A stretch of 64,000 nt of DNA, taken from Mangifera indica (Eukaryota; Streptophyta; Magnoliopsida; Sapindales; Anacardiaceae). A model generated the notes under the pieces. The model had not been told where the DNA came from and did not search any database. It saw nothing but the letters and a program-made list of their open reading frames with translations. Location: the NCBI RefSeq assembly GCF_011075055.1, contig NC_058145.1, positions 6,233,228 to 6,297,227 on the forward strand. The letters are read 5' to 3'. Below, one piece after another: positions 58,896 through 64,000 of this stretch; within the stretch, counting starts at the first letter, position 1, and each line of letters opens with the position of its first letter. Position numbers and translations under genes: made by a program.

Positions 58896-59702
58896 AAATT
58901 GGAAATATCTCAAAATATGGTCAAAAGATATAAATACCCCTGGAACATACCTAAGGGTATTACATGATGGCCCAATTATTTCAGTGTCATCATCTTAGTT
59001 AGTGGTTCAGCTACAATTTTTGTTGATGGTGTCTTCTATATCATTATCTCTTTAGTTCCAACGAATTCTCTTGAAGTGTAATACTTTTGCTAAATATGTT
59101 TGGACCTTTGATGTGCCCTTGGTTCCTTTACCTGTGTAATAGCACCAATGTTATCACAAAATATGGTTATCGAATAAGCCATGTTTGGAACCACACCAAG
59201 TTTGGATACAAACTTGCTAGATAGCCTCTTTAGTAGCTTCTGAAGCAGCAATATACTTAACTTTTGTAGTAAAGTCAACTGTGGTTGATTATTTGGAACT
59301 CTCCCAACTAATTGCCCCCAATTACAAATAAAAATGAACCCCGACGTAGAATTTCTATCATCAACATCTAATTGGAAATCCAAATCTAAGTATCTATGAA
59401 TGTTTAACTCTGAACACCTATAACTCAAAACAAGATCCTTATTAAGGATTGATTTCATAGTTGACAAATGTTTCTCACCTAGATTAGCCTAATATATACT
59501 CGTAACACTTACAGAAAATGTTATATCAAGTTTTGTACATAGCATTGCGTACATGAGTCTACCTATAGCTAAAACATAAGGCATATTACGCATCTATTAT
59601 CATTCTTCATCGGTCTTTGGATCCATATCTTCGCAAAATAAAGGAAACAACCTATACATATGAACAAAAGAACTACTTTTGTTGTCCAAGTTATATCAAG
59701 TC

Positions 59703-59913
59703 TGTAGGGAACAATTCGATGATTTAGTTTGTATTAAGCAAATCATCTGGACAATTCATACACATACTTTATATTATCGCACAATAAAGAAAATAAGTTA
59801 TGCATATAAACAAAAGAACTACTTATTTATTAATAAATTATTTAAAAAATTATATATAAGATGAAATACTCTAAAACCGACAACACAAATGGTTCCTAGG
59901 GCATGCATTAACA
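59703..59913 (-). repeat. Short LTR of the second copia family, copy 2
   Basis: 211 bp, starting TGTAGGGAACA and ending GCATTAACA on the plus strand, with the inside edge AAACTCCTATTG. It marks the 3' end of the following minus-strand element. Confidence 0.7.
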
Positions 59914-62897
59914 AAACTCCTATTGTATTACATACGCATCTTTTTAAGATGATGGTCCAGCTGCTTCAGTATCATTGCCTTAGTTAGTGGGTCAGTAACA
60001 TTCTCTATTGATGGTGTTCTCTAAATTATGATCTCTTTAGTTCTAACAAATTCTCTTAAAATATGATAATTTTGCTGAATATGTTTAGACTTTTGATGTG
60101 CTTGTGGTCCTTTTGCCTATGCAATAACACCAGTATTATCATAAAACATGGTTATCAGATAAGCCATGTTTGGAACCATACCAAGTTCATATACAAACTT
60201 GCGCAACCATACTACCTCTTTTGTAGCTTCTTAAGTAGTAATATATTCAGCTTTTGTGGTGGAGTCAGCTATGGCTGATTGTTTGGAACTCTTCCAACAA
60301 ACTGCACCCCCATTACAAATAAAAATGAACCCTAATATAAACTTTATGTTGTCAACATCTGACTAGAAATTAAAGTCTAAGTATCCTTGAATATTTAATT
60401 TTGAACACCCATAACTCAGAATAAGATCCTTAGTCTTTCCTAAGTACTTAAGGATTGATTTCACAGTTGACCAATATTTCTCCCCTGGATTGGCTTGATA
60501 CCTACTCTTAACACTTACAGCAAATGTTATATCAGGTCTTGTACATAGCATTATGTACATGAGTCTGCCTACAACCAAAACATAAGGCACATTACACATC
60601 TATTGTCAATCTTCGTCAGTTTTTGGACCCATATCTTTAGAAAGATGATGACCATGAGTGAAGAGCAAAAATCTTCTTTTTGAGTTTTCTATGTTGAACT
60701 TTTTCAACAACTTTTCTATATACATTTTTTGGAATAATCCAATTATCCTTTTTGTTTTATCTCTATAGATACGAATTCCAATGATGTATGTAACATCTCT
60801 GAAAACTTTCATTGAAAAGATTCTAGATAACCAGATCTTGATCTGATCATCATGCCAATGCCATTACCCATTAGTAGTATGTCACCTATATACAATATAA
60901 AAAATTTAATGACATGATCCTTAACCCATTTATAAACACAAGGTTCATCTGGATTCTTTTTGAAACCAAATGATTTGATTGTTTTATCAAATCAAATATT
61001 CCAACTCCCTGAAGCTTGTTTCAATCTATAAATGGATCAATGCAATTTGCATACTTTATATCTTTCAGAAGCAGATACAAAACCTATAGTTTGTTCTATA
61101 TACATGTTTTCCTCAATAAATCCATTGAGGAATACGGTCTTGACATCTATTTGCCAAATTTCATATTCATGGTATGTTGTGATAGCTAGCATTATTTGAA
61201 TGGATTTAATCATAGCCACGGGTGAAAAAGTTTCCACATAATCCAACCCCTGTTTCTGAGTATAACCCTTTACTACTTGTTGTGCCTTATAAGTCTCAAC
61301 CTATGCATTCTTGCCAATTTTTTTCTTGAAGACCCATTTACAACCAATAGAAACAACTCCTTTTGGTGGATCAACGAGTGTCCAAAATTGATTAACATGC
61401 ATGGATTCTATTTCAGAATTCATTTCTTCTAGCTATCTACTTGAATCAATATCAAGTATTGTTTCCTCATAGCTTCTAGGATCATCATTAAGATTCAAAA
61501 TCTTGTTTACGAAGAAATTTGTATCTTGCAAGAACTTATTCTCCAAGAAGTATGCATTTCTATTAATCGAAATTCTTTGATCAGTTTAGAAGTGAAAGTA
61601 ATATTCTAAATAATCTTTAGGCTATCCTATGAACTGAGCTTTCTCATATTTGACATCTAACTTATCAGTTTTAATTAATTTAACATAAGTTGGACATCCC
61701 CAAATTTTAAGATAATTGACATTGGGAGGCTTACTATACCACATCTCATATGGGATTTTCTAAACTAATTTGGATGTTGCTCTGTTCAAAATATGCATGG
61801 TAGAAAGCAATGCATATCCCTTTAATAATTTCCGTAGGTCCATAAAACTTACTATAGATCGTACTATATCTAATAAGGTATAATTCCTTCTTTCTGATAT
61901 ATCATATGTTGTGGTGTATATGGAGGAGTCATCTAGGATATGATTCCATTTTCTTCAGGCAATATCGAAATTCTATACTCAAATATTTACCTCCATGATC
62001 TGATCGTAAGTCTTTGATATTCTTTATAGATTGTTTCTCTACTTCATTCTTAAATTCCCTAAACTTTTTGAAGGATTCATATTTGTATTTCATCAATTAC
62101 ACATATCTTAAAGGTGATGAAGTATTAAAAACCACCTTTTGCTATTTCACCAAATACTCTGCATACATCAAAATGTATTAGTTCCAATAGCTCTTTAGAT
62201 CTTTCCCCTTTTTTTTTAAGGGTAATTTGGTCAGTTTTCCATGAAGACAGGATTTACAATTAGGATAGGGTTTAGAACCTAATGAATTCAAAATTCCACT
62301 TGTTTTCTATCCATTATTCTATTGTCTCCTATTTGACCAAAACGATGATGTAAAAGTAACCAAGATTGATTTCTCGATATCTTTTATTCGTGACATAATT
62401 TATAATATTTAGATCATTTAATTCCAAAACATACAAACCATTTGTATTTATTGCTTTGCCAACTAGAGAATTTCCAAAATGAATCAAACATTATTTACCA
62501 TTAAGCTCCACGTTGTAACCATCTTTGCATAAGACAAATACAAAAATTATATTTCAAGTAGCTTTAGCAAAATATAGAACTTTGTACAATCTTAAAAGAT
62601 ATCCTGATAGAAGCTTCAGAGAACGATCCTTTATAGCTTTAGCTATAACTTTTGTTCTATTGGCCATCTTCAAAATAACTTTATTCTTAGACAGTGTAGA
62701 ACTATTTTGTAGGTTCTGCAAGGACACAAATATGTGAGATATAGTTGTTAAATCTAATATCCAAATTTGATCATTTGAATTAAAATTTAACTTAAATTCT
62801 ATCACAAATGAAAGAAATATGCCGACTTTCTTTTCATTCAAACTCTAAAGGTATAGAGGACAATTCCTTTTCTAGTGTCCGTCCTTGTTGCAAGGTT
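59914..62897 (-). pseudogene. Second copia family, copy 2: gag end to RNase H, degenerate
   Basis: Rightmost is a zinc-knuckle end (CNKDGH, then a stop where Trp is usual, then KRNCP) at about 62845-62885. Pre-integrase is at 62554-62841 (QIWILDLTTISHIF, SLKLLSGY). Integrase pieces are at about 61640-62300. The RT N-part is at 61037-61246 (ETFSPVAMIKSIQ, WQIDVKTVFLN). The RT catalytic box reads YIGD in place of YVDD (60881-60892). The RT C-part is at 60363-60812 (YIEKLLKKFNIEN, RYQANPGEKYWSTV) and RNase H text lies down to about 60060. The 5' end is lost at about 62897, where gypsy sequence begins. Multiple stops. Confidence 0.85.
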
Positions 62898-64000
62898 TTT
62901 CTGAATTTCTTTTTTTACCATCAACTGTGATATGAACACTTTCTTGTTAAAAACATCTGCTACCATATTTGTCTTGTCTGGGTGATACTTAATATCATAA
63001 TCATAGTCCTTCACTAATTGGAGCCATCTTCTTTGTTACATATTCAACTTTTTTTTGAGTGAAAAAATATTTGAGGCTTTTATGATCAATATAAATATTA
63101 CATTTGATCCCAAATAGGTAGTGCTTCCAAATCTTCAATGCAAATACTACATGCCAACTCTAAATCATAAGTAAGGCATATGTTATCATCATGTTGCATT
63201 ACATCAACACTGCTCTTAAACCACTATAAGAAACGTTTGTGTACAAATCATACTTGACCCCTTTTTTTAGTACAACTAATACAAAAGTAGTAGTCAATCA
63301 CTTCAACTCTTAGAAGCTTTCATCACAGGTATCTAGCCACTAAAACTAAAACTGAGTTTCTTTTATTATGATAATTGTGAAATATTTTACTAACTCTATA
63401 CTAAACTCGATCTCTCACTCAAGAGCTAATCTTGATAATTTTATTGGTAACACATCTAGAAACTCTCAAACATTTGGCATCTTATCAAAACTTAAGCCTG
63501 CTTCCACTTTGCTCACTACATGAGTAGAAAACTTATGTACCCCTTACTTAACATTTTTCTCACCTTTATGGTGTTAATCATTATATTTTTGATACATCCC
63601 TCATCAAACTTGAATTAGTCTTCATCCTTAAGAGTGAACTAAAATTTTTTACGTCGATAGTCAATCTTAACTTAATTCCTCTTTAGAAAATCTATCTCTG
63701 AGATCATGTCAAAGTCTAGTATCTCAAAGACTATAAGATCCATAAGTAATTGCCTACTTTTAACCTCAATAGTCTATCCCATAAGCATCTCGTCATTGAT
63801 TAGTGACCTACCATCTGGTAACTCTATCTTAACTTTTTGTGCCACCCTTACTAGTTATACCCTTAGTCTCTCAACTAAACTCTAGGCTACAAAATAATGA
63901 GTAGTATTACAATCAATTATATATATATATATAAAGGGGTACCAATATTAGAAATCTGACTAGTAACTAATGATGGGTTAGCCTCGATGGGTATCTGTGT
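62898..64000 (-). pseudogene. Ty3-gypsy fragment, protease to RNase H, RT deleted, runs off the edge
   Basis: Retropepsin and C-side text is at about 63540-63800 (MDLIVFEILDFDMIS, DFLKRN, KVRKMLSKGYIS). RT/RNase H connection text is at about 63200-63370 (WLDTCDESF, ELK, then TTTFVLVVLKKG). RNase H is at about 62950-63140 ([50 protein letters not shown]). The RT core expected between 63380 and 63540 is missing. It joins copia zinc-knuckle text directly at about 62897. The element continues to the right of the window. Confidence 0.75.

Larger units (their letters stand above)
56777..58964 (+). mobile_element. 2.2-kb solo LTR with 5-bp target duplication
   Basis: It starts TGTAATATCCC and ends GGGTATTACA, so the ends are inverted TGTAATA..TATTACA. 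It is flanked by the identical 5-mer TGATG (56772-56776 and 58965-58969), and the flanks are continuous in the paralogous copy near 59945-59960. The start is of the type usual in plant gypsy LTRs; lineage not established. Contents include a 192-bp tandem repeat, a CT-rich stretch at 57660-57740 and an (AT)n run at 58861-58892. The open frames at 57916-58200 and 58228-58452 arise from the repeat. Confidence 0.9.
56714..59640 (-). pseudogene. Second copia family, copy 1: 3' end split by a solo LTR
   Basis: The pieces 56714-56776 and 58965-59640 join into one sequence collinear with 59914-60620 of copy 2. RNase H text is at 59090-59467 (DVDDRNSTSGFIF, VPNMAYSITIFCDN, VKEPRAHQRSKHI). The RT end lies beyond, including pieces near 59470-59600. 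The copy is broken off near 59640 and followed by the LTR of copy 2. It is not functional. Confidence 0.8.

Noticed and set aside
24318..64000. Search for a new multi-gene system or host genes in the right-hand 40 kb
   Set aside because: Every coding stretch recognised is a fragment of copia or gypsy polyproteins; the rest is LTR, leader, MITE or simple repeat. No host gene could be supported.

Overview
This is nuclear DNA from a flowering plant, most likely a core eudicot. The evidence is a many-exon plant ABCA-type transporter gene with GT..AG introns, an intronless chloroplast lycopene beta-cyclase gene, AT-rich introns and intergenic DNA, and a dense set of plant-type LTR retrotransposons and MITEs. 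I cannot name the species.

Layout. (1) 1-20275, + strand: the 3' two-thirds of an ABCA1-like full-size ABC transporter gene. 27 exons can be joined without a frameshift into 1,298 codons plus a stop. They cover the first nucleotide-binding domain (from its Walker A), the second membrane domain, the second nucleotide-binding domain and the C-terminus. The 5' part lies outside the window. Its introns carry a long TATG/TA microsatellite, an antisense Ty1-copia remnant (in a 4-kb intron) and two hAT-type MITEs with clear target-site duplications. (2) 22297-23802, + strand: a complete 501-aa lycopene beta-cyclase (LCYB), with a probable very short leader intron and a downstream AATAAA. (3) 24318-64000: a retrotransposon graveyard with no credible host gene. 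It contains a degenerate minus-strand copia element with three related LTRs (about 24.3-40.9 kb); a Mutator-type MITE with a 34-G run; a nested solo LTR with a 6-bp target duplication; a 2.5-kb AT-rich foldback sequence holding several small hairpins; broken Ty3-gypsy elements on both strands; two further LTRs of the first copia family in opposite orientations; a second copia family split by a 2.2-kb solo LTR with a 5-bp target duplication; and a gypsy fragment running off the right edge.

How it works together. The two host genes are neighbours in the same direction, about 2 kb apart, with no sequence evidence of joint regulation. LCYB makes the beta rings of beta-carotene in plastids; ABCA1 is a membrane transporter of unestablished substrate. 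All transposon coding regions seen are broken by stops, frameshifts, deletions or loss of catalytic residues, so none looks autonomous. I found no new gene system. The most unusual structures are the foldback sequence with its recurrent GGGTTGGCG hairpins, and the three-LTR composite whose nesting order can be read from insertion junctions.
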